Source: Trochalopteron elliotii (lineage: Eukaryota; Chordata; Aves; Passeriformes; Leiothrichidae). From it: a stretch of 64,000 bases of DNA. The stretch lies in contig JANPWX010000033.1 of NCBI GenBank assembly GCA_024734555.1, positions 7,463,562 through 7,527,561 of the forward strand. The letters run 5' to 3'. The notes under the pieces are model-generated. The model had not been told where the DNA came from and searched no databases. It saw nothing but the letters and a program-made list of their open reading frames with translations. Made by a program: the position numbers and the translations under genes. Below, piece by piece: positions 47,178 to 60,849 of the stretch. Positions within the stretch are counted from its first letter, which is position 1. The number at the start of each line of letters is the position of its first letter.

Positions 47178-47770
47178 ACTGGGACCAGCACAGGGCCCCA
47201 AGGCCAGCACAGGGCACCAAGGACAGGACAGGGCACCAAGGCCAGCACAGGGTCCTAAGGACAGCACAGGGCACCAAGGCCAGCACAGGGTCCTAAGGAC
47301 AGGACAGGGCACCAAGGACAGCACAGGGTCCTAAGGCCAGCACAGGGCACCAAGGACAGCACAGGGTCCTGAGGACAGGACAGGGCACCAAGGCCAGCAC
47401 AGGGTCCTAAGGACAGCACAGGGCACCAAGGACAGGGCACCAAGGCCAGCACAGGGCACCAAGGCCAGCACAGGGTCCTGAGGACAGGACAGGGCACCAA
47501 GGCCAGCACAGGGTCCTAAGGACAGCACAGGGCACCAAGGACAGGGCACCAAGGCCAGCACAGGGCACCAAGGCCAGCACAGGGTCCTAAGGACAGGACA
47601 GGGCACCAAGGACAGGACAGGGCACCAAGGATAGCACAGGGCACCAAGGCCAGCACAGGGTCCTAAGGACAGCACAGGGCACCAAGGACAGGACAGGGCA
47701 CCAAGGACAGCACAGGGTCCTAAGGACAGGACAGGGCACCTAGGACAGGACAGGGTCCTAAGGCCAGCAG
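47178..47770. repeat. 19-bp minisatellite (about 31 units)
   Basis: Two alternating unit types, GCACCAAGGCCAGCACAGG and GTCCTAAGGACAGCACAGG, each 19 bases, make up most of the array. Variants end ACAGGACAGG, and some 14-base units have lost one ACAGG sub-repeat. The complementary unit has no stop codon in any frame, so the minus strand appears open for 183 codons (47882-47331) with a Cys-Pro-Leu-Gly repeat. That frame is an effect of the repeat. Flanks are single-copy. Confidence 0.95.
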
Positions 47771-50005
47771 ACACACAGAGTGCAGGGCCCCCTCCCAAAG
47801 ACCCTGCCACACCAAGGGGATACCAGAGTTCTACTGCTCTGCTTACCCCACCAGACTCCCTGAAGGTAGCAGATAATGTCACAGCTCTTTAGGCACTGCC
47901 AGTTGGGCAGAATTAACACAGTGAGATGAATAATTTTTAAAGTTCAGTGTAATTTTTTTTTAATAGCCCTAGGTATTGTGGTTTTAAATACCCTCTGTGT
48001 ACCTTTTGTTTGTCTTCTTTTACTATTAACCCCAGTTCATTGGTGACACTTGCATAGTTCTTATCATTGATAACTTGGTATCAGCCTGTGCTTTTTACTG
48101 TAATCAATTTTCATATAAAGAAGCTTATATTCTGAAAAGGAGAACAGAGCACAAGGGCAAGAGGTGTGGTCACCCTTGGCAGCCATGAGCCCCACAGGCA
48201 CCATGCTGGCACCCCACAGTCACCCCACAGGGCTCCCTGCAGTGCCAAGGGCAGGGGGCAGCAGCCTGGCACTAAAACAGAGGGGCAGCTGAAGTGCCAG
48301 ACAGATGGTGGACCTGACAGCATGGCCTGAAGTAGAAACTCTGAAAGCAGAGAACTAAGACACTTCTACTGGAAAAGAGGATTTCTGGATCTCGTTTTCC
48401 AAACTCTTCTCCTGCCTCATTCTACTTTATGACTGACCCCATGAGGTTTGCCTGGCCTTAAGACATAAAGGTAATAAATCCGGCCTTACCAGGATATTAC
48501 CCAGATGAAACACACATATCACAGCCAGCTTTCATTTGCTTCTCTCTCTGCATATCCAGTAGTTCAAATTTAGGGCTTTCAAAGCAGTAGATTTGACAAA
48601 TATCAGTACTTCAGGACACGTGGGCAGACAAATTGCTTTTTCCAGTTCATAAGATGAATCTGGGATAAGCATAGGTCACTAAATGGTTCTTCAAATGTTC
48701 TAGTCCAGACCTGTGTTTAGGCAAGCCATGAGATGTAGCAGAGGTTGCTGGTTTGACTTGTTTTCCCGTGAGAGACTTATTTTCCTTTTTTACTTTTCTG
48801 CCTTTTGTGAAGGAAGACCAAAGACCCATCAGAGCTCAGGATGGCTCAGCAGTAGTAGCCATTCCACTTGCTGCTATAGTCTGGAAGCAAACAGGACAGT
48901 CAGCTTGTGAAAGCTGCCAGCTGAACTGTGAACTCTTCAGGACCTGCCATCTCTTTTCATACCCAGCCAGGAGTGTACTGCAGATAAAGAAAACACCTAA
49001 AGTTTCCACTGATCAGGTTTTGGCACAGTTCTGGAGGACTGTAATGTGGAATGGAGGCTGAACAGCCAGCAGGTATCAGACAGTCAGATGCTGAACAAGT
49101 GGATTTGGATGATGTTCATCAGACCAGTTTTGGGTGCACTAATGAGAGCTGTGCATGCAGCACTGAGCACACACTACCACAGAGGTTACTCAGCGTGCCT
49201 GTCACCTACACCCATTTGTCCCCTGGCTATCAGAGACAAATGCCCACTATGCTCTGGTAAAGTAATGCTCACAATGGAGTTCTAACAAGACCTTTTCTCT
49301 TCATACAGTGTACAAATTAACAGTCAGCAGCATTTGAAAAATAGCCCTAATCCCTGTCCACATGGGGAATTTGTTCCCAGTGTAAAGTGCCAGATTATGA
49401 CAACAATATATATACTTCAAGTGGGTGAAAATGAATGAACAACAACACCCTGACAATGTTGCTATTCCTGAGTGCTTAGGAGCTGAGTAAAACTGACAGT
49501 GCAAGATGAATATGGCACTGAGATGTTACTATGCATGGCTGGTCAGGAGAATCCAGACTTACTTGCCATTACAGATGGGTTAATTCTAAAGGCTGAATTT
49601 GATTCTGAGCCATAGGTGCTCTCTGAGGAAACAAGGAAGGCTCAGTCACATGAAGGACTGAATCGCAGGTGATGGTCCCATTTATGGAGAAAGCATTGGG
49701 TGATCCCAAAAACAAAGGATGTGAATTTGCCTGTTGCCTCTGTGACCCCAAGAGCAGGCAGACTCCCCTGCCCACCCCTTGGAGGATCCAGCCAAATGGA
49801 AGTTTAAATGCAATCAAGGGCAGATCTTCCCTCTCCTCAGAAGACACAGAGCATGTCCCTTGTACCTGTACCTCTTTCCAGGAGTAGAGATTTCATGACA
49901 ATAACCTTGCAGTATGTTATCCTGGTGAAATCATGGTTGCAGTGATATCAGGGTGATCTCTGAGCCTCTTACCCCAGACACCATCCTCCCCAGGAGGAGT
50001 TGGTT
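47771..50005. other. Non-coding stretch, no gene seen
   Basis: AT-rich DNA at 47930-48120 (poly-T at about 47952-47960), GC-richer DNA at 48160-48320, mixed beyond. The 102-codon frame at 48753-49061 has no domain. No repeat recognised. Confidence 0.4.
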
Positions 50006-50009
50006 CCTG

Positions 50010-50300
50010 TAATTACAAAGTGGAGTCGTATTAGAGGAAAACTAATCAGCTTGCTAGATGCCAACAAATTAAATATTAATCTAACTATTGTGAACACAAA
50101 AATATTCATCTTCAGATATTTTCTGGCACAAGTGTCAAAATCAGAGTGGAACTAAGGCTTATTCATTTTCCATTATCAACTTAGATAAAAACACTCAGAA
50201 AAATGGGCAATGATGTGCAGAAACCACTCAGTACAGATAATTACAGAGTAAGTTTAGGCAGCTAATCACTTCTAGAATATGCTTCAGATCAAGATAACTC
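50010..50300. other. AT-rich block, candidate conserved non-coding element
   Basis: Contains AAACTAATCAGCTTGC, AAATTAAATATTAATC, CAGATAATTACAGAG and GCAGCTAATCAC words. Complex AT-rich DNA without a frame. Confidence 0.25.
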
Positions 50301-53300
50301 TGACTGGTTTGTTTCCTTGCCTTGTTAAGTCAGAAAGGTTCTCAGCTTTGCCTAATGGGCATGGAGCTCCCAGAGTCAGTATCTTTAACTAAAAATAGGG
50401 TTGTCTGGCAGGCATGCTTATCCCAGCAGTCAATAGCAGGACTGGGAGATGGTGTCCCTGCATTAGGAGAGCAATAGTGGCAGCTGGGGCAGGCAGTGGG
50501 CAGGGCAGGGACAGTGGGAGGAAGGTATGGCAGAGCAGAGCATCTGTGGCAGCAGAGAGACACAGAGCCACAAGCAAGGACGTGTCGAAGAAGGATGAGT
50601 GGCTGCAGCAGCAACAGTGGGACAGGAAGGCCAACTGAGGAAAGGTGACGCCTTGCAGGGGGCCATTCCCTGCAGGATACCAGCTCTGGCCTTCATGGCC
50701 CTCACAATGAGGGGCTCTTGGGGCTGCCCAGGAGCAGCTCCTGCAGAGCACTCACAGCCACCCCACCCACTGCCACCAGCCGCAGGCAGAGGAAGGAACC
50801 ATACTGACACCAATGGATTCTCCTTTGGGGGAATCACTGTGGGCAAGAGGCAACTTTCCCCAGCTCTTCCTCTGGCATGTCAGGCCCACCCTTCCCAGGA
50901 CTGCAAGTCCACGAGCTTTACACACCAGTTCAAACAAAGGCCTGGGTGCTGCTGGCAGCCAGGGCAGTGAGCAGGTCCTGCTGGCTGTGGGACAGGTGCC
51001 ACGGGTGCCATCAGTGCACCAGGGACAGCAAAAGGGGCACCCACCCGAGCCACAACACACTCAGCTGCAGTCTGCACAGTCTGCACTCGCCAGTGCCTCA
51101 CCATTGCATTTATGTTATTCAGAATGGAAAAAAAAATCCCCTTTATACTTCAAGTCAGTAACCCTTGCATTCTCAATTTACATGGGAGTTTTCCTTGGAA
51201 CTAAGGCAGGAATTATTTTTACAAAAGCATTCATCAATATTCTCTCTTCTCCTTAATAATTAACTTTGCTGTAGTAAAAAAAAGGGTGTTTAGGAATTCC
51301 ATCAATGTCAACAAATCTTTTGCATTAAAGTACTGAACTAAAGATCTTCAAATGAAGAAGCAGCATTCACTTGTGCTTTATTTAAAGGAATTAAAGGATA
51401 ACTATAGTTCTATGGATGCTCTTGTGCAGCTTCTTAATTTTGAAAACCTGCCAGAAATTATGCCTGACTTACCAGCTGCTTTATTATACCAACCCTAAAA
51501 GATAGGAGTGGAGTGAAATAAATTGGGAGCTTAAAGAGCCCACAGGCCCTTCAGCAAGACACAGACCTTCTGAGATGGCAGCAGGTCTGCTAGTTAACAT
51601 GGTGCTCAGTATACTGCTTGGAAATGACAGTGTCTCTTCCTGTCAAGAACTGTGCACCAGCTGAACCCTTCAGTGATGTCACAGAGTGCTGCTTGGCAGG
51701 CTCTGCTCACAGCAGTGCTAGAGCTGCTTTGGAGAAAAATGAAGAAATTCCATATTTACTTCCCTTAGCACGTTCTGTGTCCATCCTTTCTTTGGTCATA
51801 ATGACGAGCCTGTATTCTGTGGAATGCTGAGCTGCACTATTTCTCATCTTTAAGATCCCCATCAGGGAGAACGCTATGGGGAAGTGCCAGCCGTGGATTT
51901 TTCAGAGTGGTCCCCAAGAATGCCTCACCATTCAAAATGCATCTCTCTAGAGATACACAAATGAAAGCAGTAGCTGTTCCTGGGGATTACAAATCCCAAG
52001 GCACCTCTCCCAGCTGTTTATAAATTACATTGCTAAACATTGCCAGAGTTCCTTCTTCCACCAGTGTTTTTTATTTGTTTTTTTTTTCTGGTTTTTATCT
52101 GATCCAGTCTGACCCTGACAAACAGTAGCTTCCCTGAAAAGGCATAGTCTGTTCTGTTTTCTAAATAATCAGCAATCTTTCGTCCATCTTGATTTAAGAA
52201 AGCCACGATTTTTGGGTGTATTCTGCTTAGGATCCCAAGGGCTTGGCACAAGATACTGACAGAAACCAGTGAATTATTCCAGCTGGGCCTAAAAACAACT
52301 CTTTGTTTGTTGCTTTTGTTGATATAAACCAAAAATGACCATGCTCTCATTCTGGGAGAAACTGCAGTATTAGAAAGCACAGGTTTGACAAGACAAGCTA
52401 AAACCTACACTCTTCAGATTCCAGTAGGTCTGTGCCATATTAAGTATTTATCAACGTGTTTTCTTAAAGTAGTGTCTTTGTGCCTTTAATTTTCAATTCC
52501 CTTAATGCTAGGAGGATCTCTGCTGGCAACACATAAATTATTAACAGAGTTAAAACAATATTTGTTTTTCCCCAAATACATTTTTGAATGCTGTCCTCAT
52601 ACCAGTTAGGTTTTTCTGAAACTTTAATGAAGGTCTCTGATTTCCTCCAGACTCATGGCTGAGGCACAGGCTTGGCTGGGCCTTTGATTTGGCTGTGGGA
52701 GCACATGTGGCACCACATCCTCACACTGTTCATCCCACTGGGGCTGGGGGAGTGATCAAGCAAAACAGCTGTGATGAGGCAGGAGAAACAGCAGCATGTC
52801 TGTAATTAGGAATTTCAGTTGCTGAGTTCAGAGGTTCTGTCTTTCTAGTGACTGTTCTGCTTTTTTTATTTCAGCAGCTGTCCCTAGGCTCAGCTGAGAG
52901 AGCCCATGCTCCACTCTGCTTGGAATACTTTTCCCCTAACAAAGAAAAATACAGTGAAGTTCCTTTAATCTACAAGACAGCCATTTCAATTCAGCAAAAG
53001 GATACTTGAAACATCATGGGTTTAAGAATTTTATGCAATCTCAGCCACTTCTTTCTCTGCCAGGGAGCATATAAAAAATTAAAATCCCAAATATTGCTTC
53101 TTGCTCTTCTAGGCCCTAATTACAAATACATTTTCAAAAGGAGGAGTCAACTTAAGCCTAATATTGTGCAAAATCTCATACTTCCAATACAGCCTTCACT
53201 TGATGTGGATTGGTAATTGGAGCTGTGGAATCAATTTTTCCCACACTTGAAACACTCAAATGAGTATGAAATGTGTTGCATTTGTTCCATGCACGTTTAC

Positions 53301-54035
53301 AGTTCTGCACTTTGCTTGGAGTGGAATGATCATTCTGATGTATTTTTTATAACAGAGCAACATTTCCTCAGACTTTGATGTTTCATGTACAGAGCTATTA
53401 TAACCATTTGCCATTTAGGTGCATGATCCATGGCTAATCTCCAAAGCTTTGATGCATGCAATAATTATTACTATTGATGCCATTGCACCATATTTAAAAT
53501 ATGAACATATTGTAAGTCTACAGCTAATAAAAAAAGAAAGGCAACCAGTCCACATCAAGACTGGAAAATCCCTGTTAGTAAACATCTGTAAGATGACATT
53601 CCACAGGCTCCAGTGAGGCACTGTCTGTGAGTGCAAGAGCTCTGAGAGCAGAAGGGTGATGCAATGCGTGTGCTGGCCTCTGCACTGAGAACAGCTCTGG
53701 GAAATTGAGAACTGTGGTCTCCAGATGACATATTCTGACAATCTGTTTTTGAAGCTTGACCCTGAACTCAGGCATATGGCATATTTCAGCAGCTCCTGCA
53801 CCTGGGCCTCTGAGTAATTTTATCTGTGCCCTGTGTCACTGGCATTCTGGAGACCAATATTTATTCAAACCACGGTTTCCAGACCTGACTAAGCAGAACA
53901 CCTGGAAGTGCCTCAGAGCTCTCTCCTGCCTTTTTATGAAATCTGGGTCTGAATAGATTGTTAATTGGGACATTGTCATGCATGTTTTCAATGAGGGCTG
54001 AAAATGTGTGTGTCTGTATTAACACTTTCAACTTA
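50301..54035. other. Non-coding stretch, no gene seen
   Basis: GC-rich DNA at 50450-51090, AT-rich at 51120-51520 and 52050-52100 (T-runs), mixed beyond. The 115-codon minus-strand frame at 52033-52380 has a plausible amino-acid mix but no domain or splice partner. A 22-base splice-bounded minus-strand segment (51473-51494) is too short to interpret. Confidence 0.4.
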
Positions 54036-54039
54036 CCAA

Positions 54040-54325
54040 AATGTATCTTACAGGTCTCTAATTGCACTGAAACAAACTGCATTAATGTATTTAGTTAATG
54101 GTCCATTTATGCTACTGGCAACTGTTTTTGGAAAGTCAAATTAACAACTCTAAACATCTGACTAATAGGAAAAACATTTTGTTTCGATTGTACATGAATG
54201 TTAATGGTTAATAAATTTTCAAAGCTTCTATATCAGAATGAAATCAATATTTCCTTTAATCGCCTTAGCATAATGCTGTAACTGTGGAAAAACTTACTAG
54301 AAAATAATGGCAGAAAATAGACCAA
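54040..54325. other. AT-rich block, candidate conserved non-coding element
   Basis: Words include TCTAATTGCACTG, TGCATTAATGTATTTAG, TTAATGGTTAATAAATTTTC and CTTTAATCGCC. It is complex, with no repeat and no long frame, and is one of the more enhancer-like blocks in the second half of the window. Confidence 0.3.
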
Positions 54326-57300
54326 TGTCTTCAGCCTAAAATGTCATGTGGGTCTGAATGCACTGGAAATAGTCTGCCTAGAGCATATAGGACAAGATTA
54401 GCTTGATTCTGAAAGGTGGAAGGCTGAAGTTGCTAAGCTCAGCCTGTGTCCAGGGATACCTGGGATCATCCTGCAGCACAGTCTGGCTTACACAGCAGCT
54501 GACACCAAGCTAATGCTGTCACCCTGCCAATCCTTACAGACAGAGGTGTGCCACCAACAAAACTGTGGCTCCTGCAAGCCAAGCTGAGCACAGGGACCAG
54601 CGTGTCCAGCCAGGGTCTGCCCTTTGTGCTGCTGTGCAGTGAGACCACCTTTCCACACTTCCACAAGAGGTGCTAGTTATAGCTGCCTCTGCCTTGCTCA
54701 GGCTCCAGTGGTTGGTCTGACATGTTACATCTGAGTAGAAATTTCACTGACTTTTTAACCTATGGACAGTGTTTTACATGGCAAGATCAAGAGACATCAC
54801 GAAGAGTGATGAGCTGAAAAAGAGAACAAGAAAAAAAGGCCAGCAAGGGCAGATGCAAGGATTGGGGGCTCAAGACCATACACATACACACTGTGTGAAA
54901 CTGTCTATAGCAAACAGAAGTTTATATCCCACTGGATATATTTCATCTGAATATCAGAGCAGAAAACAGCAGCTGATACCTACAGAGCAGAAAGGTAGAG
55001 CATGTGGTAGAAATGCAGTCAGACCTTCATCACATTACTGCATCTGAGTGGTACTTGTAAAACTGTCCCTGCATCATGCCTCCAGACAGACTTCTTCTCC
55101 TTTTTTCCTAGAAAGGCCCAAAAACATCTCAGGGCTAGGTTCACAACAGTTCTCCCCAAGCAGGCAAAGAATGAGACACCCAACACCCTTTTTGTCTACT
55201 CAGCCCCCTCTCCCTTCCTGTCTGGGATCTTTTTGGCCAACTAACTATTTAGAAGAGTGGACAACTTCAGCAATAAGGAGCAGTCCCAAATTCTTGCAGC
55301 AAAGTGCCAGAGTTGCTTATCATCTGGATACACAGAAGAAATACCTGTACAGTATATAAATCACCTGTCATCAACCTTTCTGGAAAACTCATTATTATAA
55401 TAGTCTAATCATTGTGATATCCAGTGGCATTATTCCTGCTAATATTAATCCTATTAGTTCATCTAGTATTAATGTGCATGTCACACGTATTTCCACGTGA
55501 TTTTCCAGGCTTCTTGTGTGCTTAAGGCCATCCTGGTTTCTGCTTCAAGGAAAAAGCTGTCAGTTCATCACCTATAAGACAGTCAGGCACTGAAGTGCCC
55601 AGATTTGAACCTAAGGAATCCCTTCCTTAGGTCTCCCAGTGTCTAACTCTTAGTGAAAAACATATATCATACCCCACCACCGTGCAAGCTCCTTGGTATA
55701 GAGAATCTGTGTTTTCATGTTGTTATTTTATACACACACCACAGAGCTGAGGCTGAGTTCAGCATCCGTGTTCAACAGGTAGTAACAACCTGTCCACAAG
55801 GCTGGAGTCACGCTGGAGTCCACCCAATATGCAGGGTCTGTCCTTCAAAGGGAGGGAGGCACTGGGGTTTCATGCACCTGCTTTTCTGTGTCTGCACTCT
55901 CCCCTGGGCAGCGCTGTGGGACCAGCCTGCAGGCAGGTCCCCCAGCACCAGACACTGGTGTCAGGCTGCAGCAGCAGCGCAACCACTACCAGGAGGCAAA
56001 TTCTCCCGTAAGAACAGGAGTGGGGATCACTCTGCTCAGCCCAGGCATCTCATCACAGAGCCAAGGGTTTTACTACCGATTCCTTCAATGCTGTTTTACG
56101 TTTCACTAGCTCTGCCTCAAACATGGCTGGAATGTAAAGCAGAACTCCAGGCGAGGAGCATCAGCTAACCCATGCTGCCCTCCTCAGGAGCCGAGCACAG
56201 CTTGCACAGGGAATGATGGGCTGCTTTGCATAAACAGGCACACCAAGAATTTCATTTTAGTAAAGCTAAAGAGCTTCTCAAAAGGAAGAGTTTTTTCTAC
56301 AGCACTAAACATGCTCGTCTTCAGCTGAAGCTCAAGAGAATAAGCCTTTCTTAGGGACAAGCACGCACTCAGGAAATGCAAAGGGAGACAAAAGAGCAGG
56401 TGCTGCATTAGTGGCAGCAGCAACATCCACTGCATACACCTGGTGGAACAAACAGCTGGATGGAGATTAAAGGTAGCAAAACCCATGCTCCCTGCTTCAC
56501 ACTCTTATGCAGTGGACAGCACACAAATAGGGACTCCTCCACAGCACATGCCATCACACCCACACCACAATGAGCTCTGCTACTGGATCACAGTCACAGA
56601 CTCAAAACACTGGCACTGTCCTATTGTAACAGAGAACTTTATAGCTCAGAAAGAAAAACATCCAGAGACAAAGCAATTGGTCCTCCCACTGACAAGAATA
56701 TGTTTCTCAGAACCAAAAGGGGCTTGTCCAGTCATAAACTCCTGAAGGGGAAAAGGGGTAAGTATCAAACACAAGGAGATGGATATGTGGAGTGTAAGCA
56801 CTCACACCCACTTACGTGATGATGTTGCTCTTCTGAGGGCACAGGAAAGCTCCCTGGTTCCAGGGCAGCCTAAACCTCTGCCATTGGCAATGGGCTCTTC
56901 ATACATGCCTCCTGACATCCCTACCACAGGGACTCCAACCATCAGCTTCAAGCCCAGGTGTTCAGTTCCACACTGAGAACAGCCACACTGGTGCAGCAGA
57001 CAGGAAAGTGAAACAGCGTGTGTGACTTGGGAACCATTTGTCACAGAGTTTGTTTAGTTTCCTCTAGTGAAGAAAACAGTAGAACATAGGATTCATAATT
57101 TTAAATTCTATATAGTGACAAACTAGCAAGTGCATTTAACAACCAAAATACATTTCGCAGCCAGTAATGGATACTGTAAAGTGTAAACTGGTACTTGGAT
57201 TATCAGAGGCAGAGTCTATCAATTTTTGGTTTTGTATTAAAGTTGCTTTTTCCATCTGTTGAAAGTGGCTCTTAGTGATTTCACAGGACATTACACTTAA

Positions 57301-58255
57301 TGTGTCTCATTTGCTGCACCCAAAGGAATTTCATTCTGCTACATTAAGAAATACCTTGGTACACTGGCTAAGCTTTTAACTTTCCAGAACACACTGTTCC
57401 ATGTCTGTCTCCATCCCAGCAGTTACTTTCTTTAAGTGTCTAATTTATACACACACATACATGTACAAGATATAGTGTAATTCACATGTCATATTGGCTT
57501 GGTCACAATGAGGATTCTGTCTCTGTCCCTTTGTGACCTCTGTGATCACCAGCCCAGCCTCTGCCACATGTGTACAGAAGGGACATGCTTGATCTCTGAA
57601 GCACACTTGGATCTGAAGCTTTTGCTTTGCTCCACACTACACACAGGTGGAGAAATGGGAAACTACACTAAAACTCCTTTTGCTGGTGATGTCCCACAAA
57701 TGAACACTGCACACACAGACAGTTGTGCCTTCGTTTTTGTGAGAATCTCATTTTTCCATTTTAGGGCAACGTACGTTCCAGCTGGGTGTTCCCATGCCAA
57801 GGCACGGCTGCCTCTTTGCAGAGGATCACCCCAGTCCTAACACCACAAATACCATCTACTACAAGTGCCATCACAAAACCCACTTCTAGATGCATATTCT
57901 ATTCTTTCTTAAAAACCTTGGCAACCAAACATCTGTAATTATGCCTCAGTAGTAAGCCTGGTTTCCCATTCATCCCAAGCTCACAAATGCCCTCTTCTCC
58001 CTGCACACTTGCCCTTCCTGTTATTGTCACTATACCACATCAGATCAGATCTTGCTGCCATTGGATACTTATTCTGAGGGATCTTGCTACAAATTAGATT
58101 TAGGGGAGGTTTAGTATATTGCTGAATCTAAGCTTCCTAGTGGGTTTTTCCACCTGCACTGTTACTTCACAGAGCTGTTCACAGGAACTGATGGTAGCTT
58201 GGTAGGTGACTTGAACTGCTCTGCAACACACACTGGAAAAATACCTGCTCCAGGT
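54326..58255. other. Non-coding stretch, no gene seen
   Basis: Mixed DNA, GC-richer at 54440-54690 and 55790-56030, AT-rich at 55360-55480 and 57060-57250. The 171-codon plus-strand frame at 55653-56168 overlaps other open frames and has no domain. No repeat recognised. Confidence 0.4.
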
Positions 58256-58261
58256 ATTTAG

Positions 58262-58326
58262 CAGTGGGTTGGACTAGCTGATTTGCAGAGGCTCCTTCCA
58301 AGCCCACCCATTCTGGGATTCTGTGA
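58262..58326 (+). mobile_element. CR1 LINE 3' tail (plus strand)
   Basis: GGGTTGGACTAGCTGATTTG, then CAGAGGCTCCTTCCAAGCCC, then the tandem octamers ATTCTGGG and ATTCTGTG (58310-58325), is the classic CR1 3' terminus. Only about 65 bases remain, so this is a heavily truncated copy. Confidence 0.9.
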
Positions 58327-60845
58327 AAAGCAGAGACAGCCTAAGTCCTGCACTGCCTTTTTGGAGTGTTTGCAGTAGTGTTGTCTGCAGTTGTCAAACA
58401 CAAGCTGTGTGTAAAGCATGGCTGGGTCACTCGTTGGGAAATATAATCTATTTCCACAGTGATGTGCGTTACGTTCCTTTAAAAATCATGATGGAGAGGA
58501 TCTCCAGGGCAGAGGAAGCTGCATAGCATTTTCATGGACTATTACAACATGAAGGGATGCAGAGTGCATGCTTCTTTCCTTACCCTCACTGCAGTGATCC
58601 AGAAAATTCTCCTCCCCAAAAGCTCCAGCCTGTCTGAACTGCAGAGTTACTCACAAATAAATGGAGGATGTTCCTTCTCAGAACATGTATGAAAATACAC
58701 CCATTTCTATTAATTCTCCTTACCATGCTTTCCAGAGCACAATGGGAGCATGGCCTGACCTTACAGGACACCAAGATCTCCCAACCTGGCCAGACTCTCT
58801 GCATATTTGTGAGGAGCTTTGCTATCACAGGCATCAGGCAAGGTGGGTACATAGCTGCTCAAGAAAAGTCAACCCCAAAATTCCACACAATATCTTGGAA
58901 TGAGTCAGGAGGAGGCAGCAGAGCAGCATATCTACCATCCACCTGCATGGGAAACAGCAAAACCCATCTCTAGTCCAAGAAGAGCACAGTCAAGAGCCCC
59001 TCACTGCTGCTGGGCAAACATGGGGCCACAAGAGAGTGCAACTTCTGATTTTCTGACAAAATTCAAGCAGGGGCACCAAGCTGCACAGAACAGAGAGATG
59101 CTGGGCATTGCAGGCAAAAATGAGACATATGAACCTGATGGGTTTCTTTCCTGTGTTTTCTTACAGACTCAAATATTGCTATAGTGACGCACAACACCAG
59201 AGAATATAATTGCTGTAGTGATTACTTACAGCCATTACATTAAGCTTTAAAATGCTCCTTTCAAATTGAACAATGTTTTTTCAAAGTCAACAGCTGGTTC
59301 ACAGCTTGAAAGCAACAGTTAAGATAAATTAAATAAAAAGGGTAATAAAATCACAGACTAAATTTAATTTTTGAAGCACATGCAAACTCCAACAAAGACT
59401 TTAAAACATCTTTCAAAAACATCCACAGAAACAAAAGGCAATACAACCAACAATTGTGGTGTGCTCATTAATAAGAATGTGATGTAGGAACACAGATAAA
59501 TGTGTACGCTTTGAGCAGAAAACAAATTCATGCAGCTTTTACAGCCCTGGTCCAGTGGATGAATCAAACACAAGTTTCAAATGAGACTTTTAAATCTTGG
59601 GAGGAAGGCAAAAATGTTTATATATATGTACATATATCCTTCCTCGTAAGGTACATAAACTTATATAAAGTGTGGCTAATGAAAATGACATGTCCCAGCC
59701 CTTGGCATAAAAAGGGATCTTGTGTGTGATCAAGATCAGTACAATGCCAGGAGCCTGCATCAGCTCTTGAAATGCACTACTGGAATGACAGGTAAGCCTT
59801 ACATTTCCATAGTGTACAACATCAGCTAAATGCCAAGAGACTTTTCTCTGGCCTGGCCCTTTGTTTGCCATCGGGAGAACAACATTGACAATTTCAATGG
59901 CCTCTGCCTCACTAGCAATGAAGTGCCAAAGCTACACATGCATTTGGATGAACCAGAAAAACATAAAGGGCCCACACTGTCACTTCCTTCCACACTTCTG
60001 TCAGGAAAGCTTTCTACCTGCAGCAGTGTTCCAAACAGGCTGACCACAAGCCAGCTATCTCTGTGCCTCAGACCTTCAGGCTGCCAGTCAGTTGTTCAGC
60101 AGTCGACATCCTATGGCACTTGAATAAGAAAATGATAAAATAATCAGGAATACATATTCTACCTTCTTAATCACAATGGGGTTTTTTGCCTTATGAGAAA
60201 AGCTGTTTCTCTTTAATGCTCATTAGCAATAAGAAACATCCCAATTTAGTTTTCTTTGCACCTGCAGCTATAAAGATTGTTTTAAAGGTTTGTCCTTGTG
60301 GCAGTGCATCTGCTCCGTTTCTTCTTGGGCAGCTCTATGATCCAAGAAAGGCTGACTAGGCTTCAGCCTTGACACACAGCACCTGCACCAAGCTCCTCCT
60401 GAGCTTATCAGAAACAGTATCTGTCTGCTCCAGGAAGTGATGCTGTCTAATGAGCTCCTGTTTTTAACGAACAGCCTTGAAAACTTATTTTTCTTGCCTG
60501 AATAACAACCTGAGTGGAACAACATTTTTGTTGTCGAAATTTCAAAGAAAGTTGCCAACGCAAATTGCAGCCAGGATGAAAAATTACTGTGACTGAAGCC
60601 CATTCTCTTGTGACCCTACAAACAGTGGTCCTGAGTGAAACTCTTTGAACTCTCCTGGACCGCAGCAGGCTGCAACCAGCGACCTCCTCTTGAGTGGGGC
60701 CACTCAGAGCCAGTGAATTCTCATTTGCTACACTCAGACAAGCACTGCTGAATGACAAGACAGATCCTGGGCTGATGCCCCCACTCCTTGAGGCTCAATC
60801 CTTTGTCTGTTGAAGATGTAATCTTTGTCTGAGAAGATGTAAAGG
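58327..60845. other. Non-coding stretch, no gene seen
   Basis: Mixed to AT-rich DNA, with AT-rich segments at 59230-59360 and 60120-60260 and a TATATATGTACATATATCC patch at about 59620-59640. Frames up to 111 codons, none with a domain. Confidence 0.4.
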
Positions 60846-60849
60846 CATC

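Noticed and set aside
47255..47882. 183-codon Cys-Pro-Leu-Gly-rich minus-strand protein
   Set aside because: The 19-bp unit has no stop in any minus-strand frame, so an open frame is automatic. It resembles a keratin-like Cys-rich protein only superficially.
51473..51494. 22-base minus-strand segment between TTTTAG and GTAAGT
   Set aside because: Splice words are good but the segment is too short to carry any independent evidence.
52033..52380. 115-codon minus-strand frame with a protein-like mix
   Set aside because: No recognisable family, no flanking splice sites, and its C-terminal part is only a Lys/Arg-rich read of an A/T-rich tract.
55653..56168. 171-codon plus-strand frame
   Set aside because: Other frames are open over the same DNA and no domain or exon structure is present.
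59615..59642. TATA-rich patch as a promoter
   Set aside because: A simple alternating AT/AC patch without initiator, CpG or downstream exon.
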